From Bacteroidales bacterium (GTDB lineage: Bacteria > Bacteroidota > Bacteroidia > Bacteroidales > UBA4181), in contig JAFWVY010000052.1 of the NCBI GenBank assembly GCA_017523725.1, positions 1-48,548 of the forward strand: a stretch of DNA of 48,548 nucleotides, in the 5' to 3' direction. The position numbers were made by a program, and so were the translations under genes. Positions 35,401-42,996 of the stretch are shown piece after piece. Under the pieces are notes generated by a model. That model did no database searches, had not been told where the DNA came from, and saw nothing but the letters and a program-made list of their open reading frames with translations. The number at the start of each line of letters is the position of its first letter. Positions within the stretch are counted from its first letter, which is position 1.

Positions 35401-36040
35401 GCACAGCACTTTGCAGGTCCTGGGTGAACAAATGGTCGTCGTAAAGCCGGTATGCGTCGTTCAACCGGAACGATTGCAGTTCGGCGAGCACCCGGTCACC
35501 CCATCCGAGCGGATCCTGCAGGCGTATCGGCCGCAGCGCGGCGCCGGCCGGAGAGGTGAGCAGCCGCTTTGTGTTTTCAAGCGTTTCGGCCATGTGCTCA
35601 CGGTCTGTGTACTGCGCCAGCGTCTCGTAATCGGCGTCAGTAAGATATATCGGCAGATGCTGCAGGACAAAACCGGCCATCTGCCGGGTCTGCTCCATGT
35701 CCACCTCCGTCCGGATGCGTGTCAGATGCTGTGCGGCCTCACTTCGCTGCAGACGGGCGGCCAAATCGTCGGCGGCCTGGACGAGCAGGTCGGCGTCCGC
35801 ACCGGCCGAATCAGCCAGAGAGATGCTGACGACCATCCGGTTGGCTGAGACCATATGGCGGTATGCGGCGTTGAGACGCGCGTCCTCCCGTCCGTCCGGC
35901 AGAAAAACGGCGATATCTTCCTGCAGCCTGATACGACGCATGCCGCCCGCTGCCAGCAGTACCGTCAGACATAACAGCAGGACGGCCAGGGTGCGGTGGC
36001 GGGCGAAATAGCGGTATATGGACAGGAAGAATCCGGTCAT
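32483..36040 (-). CDS. MMPL/RND-type lipid exporter fused to a PlsC acyltransferase with a C-terminal remnant domain
   Basis: A 1185-residue inner-membrane protein. Residues 1 to about 850 are an MMPL/RND transporter: one N-terminal helix, a large periplasmic loop, a helix bundle (SMLLALMIIIALLF, FGIAVNYPLHF), a second loop, and another bundle with the GMGDDYTIFM signature. Near residues 895-970 is a PlsC-type acyltransferase with NHQSHLD and FPEGTR intact. The last 100 residues (LLVHDAVYGAGGLW..., DVCIPDA) look like a shortened class I methyltransferase without the normal glycine motif; trifunctional homologues carry a full one. In aryl-polyene/flexirubin loci this transporter is thought to pass the finished lipid towards the outer membrane. 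ATGA overlap with the upstream gene sets the start. Confidence 0.9.
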   Translation of the reverse strand: MTGFFLSIYRYFARHRTLAVLLLCLTVLLAAGGMRRIRLQEDIAVFLPDGREDARLNAAYRHMVSANRMVVSISLADSAGADADLLVQAADDLAARLQRSEAAQHLTRIRTEVDMEQTRQMAGFVLQHLPIYLTDADYETLAQYTDREHMAETLENTKRLLTSPAGAALRPIRLQDPLGWGDRVLAELQSFRLNDAYRLYDDHLFTQDLQSAVLVLESRYPASETARNAALIDAIGQAAEACCDTFAHRIRIVPAGAAYIARGNASRIRQDSLYSMLLALMIIIALLFYYFRHGRYILLILIPIGFGFIAALGLIGMVSPDFSVIAIGIGAVMFGIAVNYPLHFLSHRNAGYDIEQSLQDVTEPLTTGNITTIGAFLSLLALSAPAMHHFGMFAAFGLFGTILCVLIWLPHWTHRLPASHSTPFAALADWHPERQRGIMAAVCLLTVVLYFAGRHVGLNPDMQQINYMEPEQRQQMERMLQLTQGANHVTCFVADGATLEEALTHYETVQARLDDTLTAPDFLGARAGIGRFLPSQQLQAERIARWQAFWADRREAFLASFEETCLAVGFRPEAFRSFTESVAATPVPQAAETLEPIYSGLAADYIASDSLRTMVFTMIGTPDARAAEAEAWLDGLSPHAFAFDAGTVTRRMVRALSEDFDTVLLLCGGLVFICLLLVFGSLELSLTAFLPLVIAWIWILGIMAFCGMEFNIVTIMLATFIFGMGDDYTIFMIEGMMYEYTYQRSMMRTYKSTVILSALIMLAGIGALVVARHPAMQQLGRLTFIGMTSVVLMAYIVPTCCYRWLTVKKGAVRRVPVTLRNYGLTVVSFIVFFIGAAWLNLVGFWLLGLRRKTDRRRMKFHEHLCNISRFIIRHIPSAPASLPDTDAMSFDRPTVIIANHQSHLDLMAVLALTPRIVVVTNRWAWRSPFYGTIIRYADFCPIDDVLADDLHDMEAMIRRGYSVMLFPEGTRTADGKIGRFHQGAFYLARKFHLEIRPLLLHGFHEVLPKYDLLLRPGHLTVRWLQALPDDPAASCRDMAHAYRRLYEKELSRTAAHCEDAVWFMPQVRDHYLYKPAFIVRTVRRFLRTARPAAGIMDGLPHEGRLLVHDAVYGAGGLWTALLRQTAQVDVCIPDAAQYDVAVHCHYLPPNLHFIPAPEAGSRYDAEVRCKPGMPPEIILSSESHA

Positions 36041-37263
36041 GGCGTGACGGGTCTGGTCTTGCGGCGGAACCACATGGAAGGATAGCCATAGCACAGGGCT
36101 GCGAAACACAATCCTGTATTCATCAGGCTTATACGTAGAAAATCAGTGCACTTCCGGAAGTGGCTGATGCGGCCGCCGGGCGGTGTGTAATCGACTTCGA
36201 CAGGCACGGAGACCACTTCCGTACCGCGCCAGAGCAGCCGGACGATCCAGGCGGCTTCGGCCTCGTAACGGTTGCCGTTCAGCCGCATCCCCAGCAGCCG
36301 GCGCAGCGGATACATCCGGAATCCGGTCTGGGTGTCGGGCAGACGGGTGCCGGTCTGTACCCATACCCAGAAATTCGAGAACCGGTTGGCGAAAGTGTTT
36401 TTGCGGGGTTTCCCGGGCTGTTCCTCCGGTCTGGCACCCAGCAGAAGGGCATCCGGACGGACTTGGCACGCCGCTGCGAAACGGGGCAGGTCCGATGCCC
36501 GGTGTTGCAGGTCGGCATCCATGGTTACCACATGTTCACAGCCGGACGCCGCCGCATGCGCGAATCCTTGCCGCAGGGCGTACCCCTTGCCCCGGTTGGG
36601 CGTATGGGAGAGGAGTTCCACCCGGCTGTCCGGGGTAAGCGAAAGATCCCGGTCCGGTATTTCAAGCGGCGGCACCGATCCGTCGTCCACTACGATGATG
36701 TGGCGGCAGTAGGGGACGACTTCGCGGACGACCTGCCAGACAGTGCCGCTGTGGTTATAGGCTGGAATCAGCACGGCCGTCTTCAAGCGGTCGAATGTGG
36801 TTCTGCAATCCGCCGCGCCGACGGGCATTTCCGATGTTTCTTCCGGCAACGTGGAGGGATCCTGGCGGTCGCCCGCTGAATCCGCTGAGCCCGTTGCATC
36901 CGCTGCGCAGTTCATGCTCAGTTTGGCGAAGGTCATTTCACCGAGAAGGAATGTGGCCTTGCAATCCATTGCGCCATCTTTTTCCAACCAGATGAGTTCG
37001 ACCTCGACTTCCGGGGTCTCGACCGGATTGAGCAGAGCCAGGAACTTGATGTTCCGGATGCAGTGGATGCGTATCGGCCGGCCTGCCGCCGCAGAAAGCA
37101 GATCCCGGCATATATCAATCATGCACGCGCCCGGCGTGATGGGATTGCCCGGGAAATGCGCCTGGTATATCCGGTGCGCAGCGTCCAGACGGAGTCTGTA
37201 CCGGCGCTGTCCGGCAGCCGGATCCTCCATATGCAGGATGTGGTATATGGCAGGTTGTATCAT
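36037..37263 (-). CDS. Fusion of ApeI-like hotdog dehydratase and GT2 glycosyltransferase
   Basis: A 408-residue two-domain protein. Residues 1 to about 118 are a FabZ/ApeI-like hotdog 3-hydroxyacyl-ACP dehydratase (HFPGNPITPGACMID, His36; then IRNIKFLALLNP). Residues about 119-160 form a low-complexity linker built partly from 9-base repeats (A/S-A/T-D/G units). From 160 onwards is a GT-A family 2 glycosyltransferase (AVLIPAYNHSG, VVDDGS, NRGKGYALRQGF, MDADLQH, LPDTQTGFRMYP). The fusion ties double-bond formation on the chain to sugar addition, and resembles fusions in Bacteroidota flexirubin loci. The C-terminal hydrophobic stretch may anchor it to the membrane. Confidence 0.92.
   Translation of the reverse strand: MIQPAIYHILHMEDPAAGQRRYRLRLDAAHRIYQAHFPGNPITPGACMIDICRDLLSAAAGRPIRIHCIRNIKFLALLNPVETPEVEVELIWLEKDGAMDCKATFLLGEMTFAKLSMNCAADATGSADSAGDRQDPSTLPEETSEMPVGAADCRTTFDRLKTAVLIPAYNHSGTVWQVVREVVPYCRHIIVVDDGSVPPLEIPDRDLSLTPDSRVELLSHTPNRGKGYALRQGFAHAAASGCEHVVTMDADLQHRASDLPRFAAACQVRPDALLLGARPEEQPGKPRKNTFANRFSNFWVWVQTGTRLPDTQTGFRMYPLRRLLGMRLNGNRYEAEAAWIVRLLWRGTEVVSVPVEVDYTPPGGRISHFRKCTDFLRISLMNTGLCFAALCYGYPSMWFRRKTRPVTP
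36871..36906. repeat. Four imperfect 9-bp tandem repeats coding the DH-GT2 linker
   Basis: On the minus strand the units read GCAGCGGAT, GCAACGGGC, TCAGCGGAT and TCAGCGGGC, encoding A-A-D, A-T-G, S-A-D and S-A-G. The repeats are in frame, so unit gain or loss would change linker length without a frameshift. Confidence 0.75.
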
Positions 37264-37266
37264 GCT

Positions 37267-37719
37267 TTATTCCATGAGATTGAACTGATAGGAAAGACCG
37301 GTGCGCCGGTTCTGCAGCGTCATGTCCTGCGGAGATCCCTGCAGGGTGCGGAACCCTTCAGAGACGGTCGGCCGGTCCCGGTGCTGGAGCCAGAAATGCA
37401 GGTCGCGTCCGACGGCCCGGCGGACATACCACTTGTCGAGCGGTCCGGCGGCTTGCAGCAGACGGGTGTGCCTGCGGTCGGCCACCAGATCGAAGGCCTT
37501 GACTCCGAATTCGTTGATAACGCTGCCGCGGATCTGCCCGTCCAGACTTTTCAGGAGAGTGATGCCACTCAGCTGCATATCGCCGCGGACGATGTGGATG
37601 CGATATCGGACGGCCGTGTCCGCCGCCGTCTGCGGCAACTCACGCACGGAGCCGCATCCGGTGCAAAGCACGGCGATGCAGCAGCAGAACCAGAACTTAT
37701 TCCGTTTCATAAACAGCAT
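37267..37719 (-). CDS. Small outer-membrane lipoprotein of the export set (DUF3261-like position)
   Basis: A 150-residue exported lipoprotein. The N-terminus MLFMKRNKFWFCCCIAVLCTGC ends in a lipobox-like CTGC; translation may instead start at the internal Met4 (37710). The rest is beta-rich with YRIHIVRGDMQLSGITLLK, which resembles the lipid-binding half-barrels of LolB-type proteins. Its position between LolA and the DH-GT2 gene matches the DUF3261 lipoprotein of aryl-polyene loci, though I cannot confirm the family by eye. Likely accepts the exported lipid at the outer membrane. Overlaps the lolA-like gene by 23 or 14 bases. Confidence 0.75.
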   Translation of the reverse strand: MLFMKRNKFWFCCCIAVLCTGCGSVRELPQTAADTAVRYRIHIVRGDMQLSGITLLKSLDGQIRGSVINEFGVKAFDLVADRRHTRLLQAAGPLDKWYVRRAVGRDLHFWLQHRDRPTVSEGFRTLQGSPQDMTLQNRRTGLSYQFNLME

Positions 37720-38332
37720 CGTCTATCGGTTGATTTACCTTGCATTCCGTAAAGAGAATTTCGGTCGTGTCGCCGCCGGTCTCTTCCATCATGATACGTT
37801 GCACCATGCAGTCTTCGTTGCGCAGGGTGATGACGATGCGGGCGAACAAGTCTTTGAACGGGCGGTTCTTCGGCCGGAGTTCGGCCGATATTCCGCTGTC
37901 ACTGCGCTGCCATGTGATGTCGAAATCGCGGTCGGAAGTCAGCAGGCTGCCGTCCACACCGCCGGCGATGACGGCGCAGAGTTGGCGGAATATCCGGTTG
38001 CCGTCTGCATCAATCGTCTGGCTGCTCTGCTCACTCCGTATCGTGACGCTGTGTCCGTCCATAATGAAGTCGTACCGGTAGGGGGTGGTGTATTGCCAGC
38101 GCAGTTTCTGCGGCCGGGTGAAGTACAGCACGCCTTCCGACCTGAAACTGTCGGACAGGATGGACAGCTTTTTGGTCTGGATGAACCGGCCCTGCAGGGT
38201 GTTGACAGCCTCCGAGGCTGCTTTCACACGTCCGGCCAGCACCTGCAGTTCCTCACCGGTGACGGGTTCTGCATATATGGCATAGACCGGGCCCAGCAGC
38301 ACGAAGAAACAGAGTAAGAGACGGATGGACAT
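37697..38332 (-). CDS. LolA-like periplasmic lipid/lipoprotein carrier
   Basis: A 211-residue periplasmic protein with signal peptide MSIRLLLCFFVLLG...YAEP. The body follows the LolA pattern: LQGRFIQTKKLSILSDSFRSEGVLYFTRPQKLRWQY split across strands, PYRYDFIMDGHSVTI, and a C-terminal VQRIMMEETGGDTTEILFT. LolA normally shuttles lipoproteins; cluster-borne copies in aryl-polyene loci are believed to carry the lipid product across the periplasm. Start 38332 is chosen for the signal peptide; in-frame extension to 38602 would run through the SMR gene. Starts 11 bases after that gene. Confidence 0.88.
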   Translation of the reverse strand: MSIRLLLCFFVLLGPVYAIYAEPVTGEELQVLAGRVKAASEAVNTLQGRFIQTKKLSILSDSFRSEGVLYFTRPQKLRWQYTTPYRYDFIMDGHSVTIRSEQSSQTIDADGNRIFRQLCAVIAGGVDGSLLTSDRDFDITWQRSDSGISAELRPKNRPFKDLFARIVITLRNEDCMVQRIMMEETGGDTTEILFTECKVNQPIDDAVYETE

Positions 38333-38343
38333 GGCGTTTTTTT

Positions 38344-38700
38344 TCAGGGTTTGACAAGCAGGCATACGCCAGATATAATGAGAAACACTCCGATCCATCG
38401 CTGCAGCGGCACAGGTTCCTTGAACAGGATGACGGCGGCCAGCATCCCGAAGACATATGCCACGCTTGTCATGGGATAGGCGATGGAAAACGGAAAATGC
38501 CGGAGGATGTAGAACCAGCATACGGTGGCCGCGATCAGCAGCGCACCGGCTCCGGCCAGGTAGTAATTGCGTAATTGTCCGGCGAACCACGCCCACGTCC
38601 ATGAGAAGGCGTCCATGCGGGCGGCCGCCAGTTTGGCAAAGACCTGCCCCAGTGCGAGCAGGGCGCTTTGTACGAGCGAAATGACAACGAATCTCAGCAT
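38344..38700 (-). CDS. SMR/EamA-type small membrane protein
   Basis: A 118-residue protein with four hydrophobic helices (about 3-20, 35-55, 65-90, 100-116) and the EmrE/ArnE-like features GQVFAKLAAARM and PFSIAYPMTSVAYVFGML, but without the essential EmrE Glu at the usual place in helix 1, where Gln19 is found. ArnE/ArnF relatives move undecaprenyl-linked amino sugars. Its place directly upstream of lolA in the operon suggests it flips a lipid or lipid-linked sugar of this pathway. Overlaps the upstream CLF-like gene by 7 bases. Confidence 0.8.
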   Translation of the reverse strand: MLRFVVISLVQSALLALGQVFAKLAAARMDAFSWTWAWFAGQLRNYYLAGAGALLIAATVCWFYILRHFPFSIAYPMTSVAYVFGMLAAVILFKEPVPLQRWIGVFLIISGVCLLVKP

Positions 38701-39749
38701 GATTTCAAGAAGGTCAGGGCATAGACTTTATTTTGGAACTGCGTGATGCAGAGTATATTTTGTAGTGCTTGCGGCAGGCGTCCGACATCTTCCGGCCGGA
38801 GCAGCCAAGGGGCGGGCACGGTCTGGCGCTGCAGGCAGAGGGCTGCCGTCAGTATGCCGAAAGCCGAGGCAGTGTACGATTCTCCAAACACGTGCTTGTA
38901 CCACAGTGCCGGCACCCGGTCACGGTACAGCATCTGCGAGATGTGACGGTAGATTCGTGCGTCCGCGCAGTCGCCGCTCCGTCCGGTCATCAGGGCGTCC
39001 GGTATGGTGCCTTGCGTCAGTTCTTCCACCGCTTCCGTCAGCCGCCGGTCATCCGGTTTGCAGAGCAGGGATACGCCCGCGATGCGTGCCATTGCCGTAT
39101 CTGAGCAAACATTGCGCAGCACCATCGCAACCGATGTCTCACCTGCCATGGCGCCCGGCGTGTCAGCCAGCCGCAGTCTGGCCTGGGTTGCGTCCGGTTT
39201 CCAGTAACCGGTTTTTTCCAGCAGCCGGAAGTAACCCGGTGTCATCTCGTCATGTCCGCCGACCAGCGCCGTGGCGATGCGTCCGGTCTGCATCTGGCAG
39301 CAGGCATCCGCCAGGGCACTTTCGAACGAAATGCCTGTATGTGTGAAAGTGGAATTGTATCCGTGACAATGCAGGTGCAAGGCCACCTGGGCCCCGATGG
39401 TGTTGTGGGTGGAGTGGATGAACTGGGTGGGTTGGAGCAGCTCTTCACCCTGGAATGTCATGGCAGACAGGAAATTCTCCGTGTTTTCGATGCATCCCAG
39501 TCCCGTGCCGGTGATAATGGCATCGGGCATGTCCAGACCGGCCTGCCGCAGCGCATCGGAAGAGACGGCGATGGCGCGTTTGAGCAGACGTCCCATGCGC
39601 CGGGCGGCCATCGGAGCGATGAACTGCCTGTAATCTGCTTCGACAGACCGCCGGTACGATGCATCATACAGGACCGGTTGCGTGAACCAGCCGGTGCTGA
39701 GTGGTTCCTGCATGGATATTTGCGAGGCTCCTGAAATATAGATGTCCAT
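38694..39749 (-). CDS. Ketosynthase-like protein lacking the catalytic triad (chain-length-factor-like)
   Basis: A 351-residue thiolase-fold protein. General ketosynthase features remain (GTGLGCIENTENFL, ALVGGHDEMTPGYFRLLEK), but the nucleophile elbow reads THTGISFESAL (residues 136-146) with no cysteine, the first histidine motif NAHGT is absent, and the second has become HVFGESYTASA, losing the histidine. Such triad-less proteins act as partners of active ketosynthases and set chain length. The adjacent upstream gene is an intact ketosynthase 4 bases away, the obvious partner. Start 39749 (MDIYISGASQIS) is the natural family N-terminus. Confidence 0.85.
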   Translation of the reverse strand: MDIYISGASQISMQEPLSTGWFTQPVLYDASYRRSVEADYRQFIAPMAARRMGRLLKRAIAVSSDALRQAGLDMPDAIITGTGLGCIENTENFLSAMTFQGEELLQPTQFIHSTHNTIGAQVALHLHCHGYNSTFTHTGISFESALADACCQMQTGRIATALVGGHDEMTPGYFRLLEKTGYWKPDATQARLRLADTPGAMAGETSVAMVLRNVCSDTAMARIAGVSLLCKPDDRRLTEAVEELTQGTIPDALMTGRSGDCADARIYRHISQMLYRDRVPALWYKHVFGESYTASAFGILTAALCLQRQTVPAPWLLRPEDVGRLPQALQNILCITQFQNKVYALTFLKSC

Positions 39750-39753
39750 CGTG

Positions 39754-40959
39754 TTACAGTTTGGAGAAAATACAAGATGTGTCGTTGCCGCCGAAGCCGA
39801 ACGAGTTTGAAAGCACATGCCGGATTTCAGCCGGCGGCTGTGGCGACGTAGCTGCATCGAACGAAAGTCCTTCTGTGCGTCGGGTATAACGCAGATTGAC
39901 TGGAATCTGCTGATGTTCCAATACCATCAGCGACAACACCGCCTCGATACTGCCTGAGGCGCTGGTGGTGTGGCCTGTGAAGGCTTTGGTGGACGATACG
40001 GGTGGGATGGGTACAGCTCCGAACAGACGTTCAATGGCCAGTCCTTCGCTGAGGTCGTTGTTGGGTGTCCCGGTGCCATGTGCATTGATGTAGCCGATGT
40101 CAGCCGGTTGCAGACCGCTTTCGCGCAGGGCTTCCCGCATGGCCCGGTATGCCCCCTCGCCATTCGGAGAAGAAGCTGTCTGGTGGAAGGCGTCGCAGGC
40201 GTTGCCGCATCCGCTCAGCCGGAAAAGCGGCTTCATGCCGTATTTCTCCAGCGCAGGTCCGGTGGCCAGCACCAGATAGGCCGCTCCTTCGCCCAGATTC
40301 AGTCCGGCCCTGGAAGCATCGAACGGCCGGCAGGGCTTTTCGTCCAGGATCATCAGCGTCCGGAACCCGTTGAGGTGGAACTTGGTGATACATTCGCTGC
40401 CGCCGACCACAGCTACTTCGCACTGTCCCGTCCTGAGCCAGGCACTGCCGGTCAGAATGGCGTTGGCCGCCGACGAGCAGGCGGTCGAGATGGTCGTGAT
40501 ACGGTCGAAGTGTCCGGCCGCGGCCGCAATCATTTCCGTGCAGGCCCCGCAGTCATGGGTGGCAATATAGGCGTTGCGCGTATCGTTTTCCAGGAAATCG
40601 CGGAAATACATCTCACTCTTGTCCATGCCGCCGACCGTCGTGCCGGAAACCAGTGCGATGCGGTTGTCCCGCTGCAGCCAGGGCTCCAGGCCGCTTTCCT
40701 CCACCGCTTCCAACAGGGCCAGCCGGCCCAGCAGTTCGGTGCGGGTGGACACCTCGTCCGGAGGAATGTTTAAACGTTGCCGCAACGACGCTTCGTCGAG
40801 CGGCACTTCGCCGACGGGCAGTTCCCGATGTGCGGTGGCCAGGTGGTGCATCTCTCCGATGCCGCTCTGCATCCGGCCAATCGCCTCCCAGATGGCTTTT
40901 TTGCCGATGCCCAGCGCGGAACAGATGCCGCAGCCTGTGATGTATATTTCCGGAATCAT
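39754..40959 (-). CDS. Active beta-ketoacyl-ACP synthase (FabF-like)
   Basis: A 401-residue ketosynthase with the full triad: Cys161 (ISTACSSAA), His294 (INAHGTGTPN) and His330 (STKAFTGHT). The conserved LNLGEGAAYLV and terminal SNSFGFGGND are also present. It carries out decarboxylative condensation of malonyl-ACP onto the growing chain. It lies 10 bases after an ACP gene and 4 bases before the triad-less protein, with which it probably forms a heterodimer by analogy to KS-CLF pairs of type II polyketide synthases. Confidence 0.94.
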   Translation of the reverse strand: MIPEIYITGCGICSALGIGKKAIWEAIGRMQSGIGEMHHLATAHRELPVGEVPLDEASLRQRLNIPPDEVSTRTELLGRLALLEAVEESGLEPWLQRDNRIALVSGTTVGGMDKSEMYFRDFLENDTRNAYIATHDCGACTEMIAAAAGHFDRITTISTACSSAANAILTGSAWLRTGQCEVAVVGGSECITKFHLNGFRTLMILDEKPCRPFDASRAGLNLGEGAAYLVLATGPALEKYGMKPLFRLSGCGNACDAFHQTASSPNGEGAYRAMREALRESGLQPADIGYINAHGTGTPNNDLSEGLAIERLFGAVPIPPVSSTKAFTGHTTSASGSIEAVLSLMVLEHQQIPVNLRYTRRTEGLSFDAATSPQPPAEIRHVLSNSFGFGGNDTSCIFSKL

Positions 40960-40969
40960 GGATGCAGGG

Positions 40970-41230
40970 CTACTTGGTCCGGTTGGCGGCGATATAGTCG
41001 GCCATGGTCTTCAGCGACTGGAAAATGGCCTTGCTTTGGACCGGATCGGACAACTTGATGCCGTAGTTCCGTTCCATCAAGACGATAAGTTCGAGCGCAT
41101 CGATGGAATCCAGCCCGAGACCTTCGCCGAACAGCGGTGCATCATCGGCGATGTCTTCGGGAGAGATTTCCTCGAGGTTAAGCACTTCTATAATCTGTTT
41201 CTTCAGATTGAGCATGAGATCTTCTTCCAT
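40970..41230 (-). CDS. Acyl carrier protein (second of two)
   Basis: An 86-residue acidic four-helix carrier with the phosphopantetheine site GLGLDSIDALEL (Ser42). Start 41230 (MEEDLMLNLKKQI) is used because it gives normal ACP length; the ATG at 41254 lies within the upstream gene. Located between the short ketosynthase-like gene and the FabF-like gene; it is probably the chain carrier for that pair. Confidence 0.93.
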   Translation of the reverse strand: MEEDLMLNLKKQIIEVLNLEEISPEDIADDAPLFGEGLGLDSIDALELIVLMERNYGIKLSDPVQSKAIFQSLKTMADYIAANRTK

Positions 41231-41235
41231 GGTAA

Positions 41236-41853
41236 TCAAATGTTTGTATAGCAATTTTGAAGGTTCTTTTCGGTAAAGGGCATCAGACCCTCCCGGCCCC
41301 GCCGGACTGTCACCGCCAGGATATCGCAGTGTCCGGCGTAATATTCGGCCCAGCCGCAGAGCACGTTGACGACCGGTGTGGTCCGGAAGCAGTCGGCCAC
41401 GGCCTGATAGACGGTATCGGCATGGAAAGCCTCGTCAATGTAACAGACCGTCTCGCCGGCCAGCCGGTGCCGGATGGCGATTTCCCCGGTCAGGATGTTG
41501 GGCAGTGTATAGACGAACAGGGCGGGGGACGGGAAATAATCTGCCGGTGTGATGGTGTGCGCATACGCCGTGTCGTTCTCGAGCGAGGCCGAGCGGTTGA
41601 ACAGCAGTACAGCTGTGTCGTGCGTCAGTCCGGCTTCATCTCTTTTCACGTCGGCGATGGCCGGCATGACCATTTCCGCAGCCAGGAAACCAGCTTTGCA
41701 GAGCATGTCCATCTTGAAAAACTTAGGATACCGGATGCCCAGATGACCATAGATATCCGCCAGCCAATCCTTGTCCGTACGTTCGATTTGTACAGGCTGG
41801 CCGTTCAGAAGCACGTGGCTGGAAGTGATGCGACTGTATGCTGTGATATACAT
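41236..41853 (-). CDS. Short ketosynthase N-domain-like protein (Ketoacyl-synt_2/ApeC-like)
   Basis: A 205-residue half-size thiolase-fold protein. It has DTAVLLFNRSASLENDTAY and FVYTLPNILTGEIAIRHRL, the pattern of the Ketoacyl-synt_2 proteins called 'chain length factor' in aryl-polyene loci, where they partner a full ketosynthase. There is no nucleophilic cysteine in the elbow position and no C-terminal ketosynthase half, and no sign of a frameshift: the ORF is flanked closely by intact genes (3 and 5 bases), so it is a naturally short protein. Confidence 0.8.
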   Translation of the reverse strand: MYITAYSRITSSHVLLNGQPVQIERTDKDWLADIYGHLGIRYPKFFKMDMLCKAGFLAAEMVMPAIADVKRDEAGLTHDTAVLLFNRSASLENDTAYAHTITPADYFPSPALFVYTLPNILTGEIAIRHRLAGETVCYIDEAFHADTVYQAVADCFRTTPVVNVLCGWAEYYAGHCDILAVTVRRGREGLMPFTEKNLQNCYTNI

Positions 41854-41856
41854 GGC

Positions 41857-42996
41857 TTAACTGTTTAAACGGAAAAGCAGGGCGGCATTGCTGCCTCCGA
41901 ATCCTGACAACATTTTGATACACAATTTTTTAGAAGTGTGAAGCATCTGCCGTGGAATCTGGAGTGCCTTGCTTACGCCGGAGTTTTCGTACCCCGGGCA
42001 GGGCAGGACGGTGCCGTTGCGGAGGGCTTGCATGGAAACGATGCTTTCGATGATGCCTGCTGCGCCCAGCGTGTGTCCGAACTGGTGCTTCAGGCTGAAG
42101 ACCGGCACGTCCTGCAGGCCGGCGCGATGGAGCGCGATGGCTTCCATCTCGTCGTTGTATGCGGTGGCGGTACCATGCGCATTGACAAAGGCAATATCGT
42201 CCGCTGCGGTGTGTCGGATCAGGCGGGACAGACATTGGAACGATCCTTCGCCGGTTCGCGAGGGCCCTGATATATGGTTGGCATCGTTGCAGTTGCTGCC
42301 GGCCCACAGAGACACGCTGCGCGGTGCAGGATGCGGTTCTGTCCGATAGATGATGGTGCCGGCCGCTTCACCCAGATTGAGTCCCTGGCGGGTCGCATCG
42401 AACGGACGGCAGGGACGGGGCGAAAGCGCCTTGAACGACTGGAATCCGGAAACGATAAAACGCGAGAGAAGGTCGCCGCCCATGACAATCACTGTCTTAT
42501 ACCGGCCTCTTTCGAGCATCCGCTGGGCGGCCATCTGGGCCGATGCTCCCGAGATGCAGGCATTGGAGACTACGACCGGCCGGTTGGGATTGCCGAAGTA
42601 GCCGGCCACCAGCTGCGCCGTCCGCCACAGATGAATGCGTTCCGGTTCAAAACGTGGGTCGGGATATTCCAGCAGGTCTATGTTGCCTTTGGTGGTGGAC
42701 AGTACGAATGCCGTATCCGGATGGGCCGGATCGATGCCGGCCTGCTGCACGGCGTCCTGTACGGACAGCAGCAACGCCTGTTCCAGGTCGGTGTAACGGT
42801 CGGGTTCCTGCAGTTGCTCCGTCGCCATCTGGTGCAGTCTGTCGCGGTCGATCAGCGCGGCACATACCGGCTCGCACTGCGGAAAACGGTCGGCGTATCC
42901 CGCCGTGCCCCGCAGGCCCTTGCATATCGCCATGAACACCTGTTTGGTGCCGAATCCGATGCTGCAGAAAATATTGTCGCCGATAGCCGTAATCAT
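41857..42996 (-). CDS. Active beta-ketoacyl synthase
   Basis: A 379-residue ketosynthase with Cys147 (VSNACISGA), His274 (VNAHGTATAY) and His308 (SLKHQFGHTLG), all three catalytic residues. The conserved LNLGEAAGTI and C-terminal MLSGFGGSNAALL are present. The elbow VSNACISG, rather than TACSS, and the shortened N-terminus mark it as a distinct subtype from the FabF-like enzyme at 39754. The ATG at 42996 overlaps the thioesterase stop by 4 bases; the ORF extends further upstream only through the thioesterase gene in another frame. Likely handles starter or early condensation, by inference. Confidence 0.92.
   Translation of the reverse strand: MITAIGDNIFCSIGFGTKQVFMAICKGLRGTAGYADRFPQCEPVCAALIDRDRLHQMATEQLQEPDRYTDLEQALLLSVQDAVQQAGIDPAHPDTAFVLSTTKGNIDLLEYPDPRFEPERIHLWRTAQLVAGYFGNPNRPVVVSNACISGASAQMAAQRMLERGRYKTVIVMGGDLLSRFIVSGFQSFKALSPRPCRPFDATRQGLNLGEAAGTIIYRTEPHPAPRSVSLWAGSNCNDANHISGPSRTGEGSFQCLSRLIRHTAADDIAFVNAHGTATAYNDEMEAIALHRAGLQDVPVFSLKHQFGHTLGAAGIIESIVSMQALRNGTVLPCPGYENSGVSKALQIPRQMLHTSKKLCIKMLSGFGGSNAALLFRLNS

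Noticed and set aside
38694..39749. Idea that the triad-less ketosynthase is a pseudogene
   Set aside because: The frame is intact over 351 codons and coupled tightly to its neighbours; loss of the triad with retained fold fits a chain-length factor.
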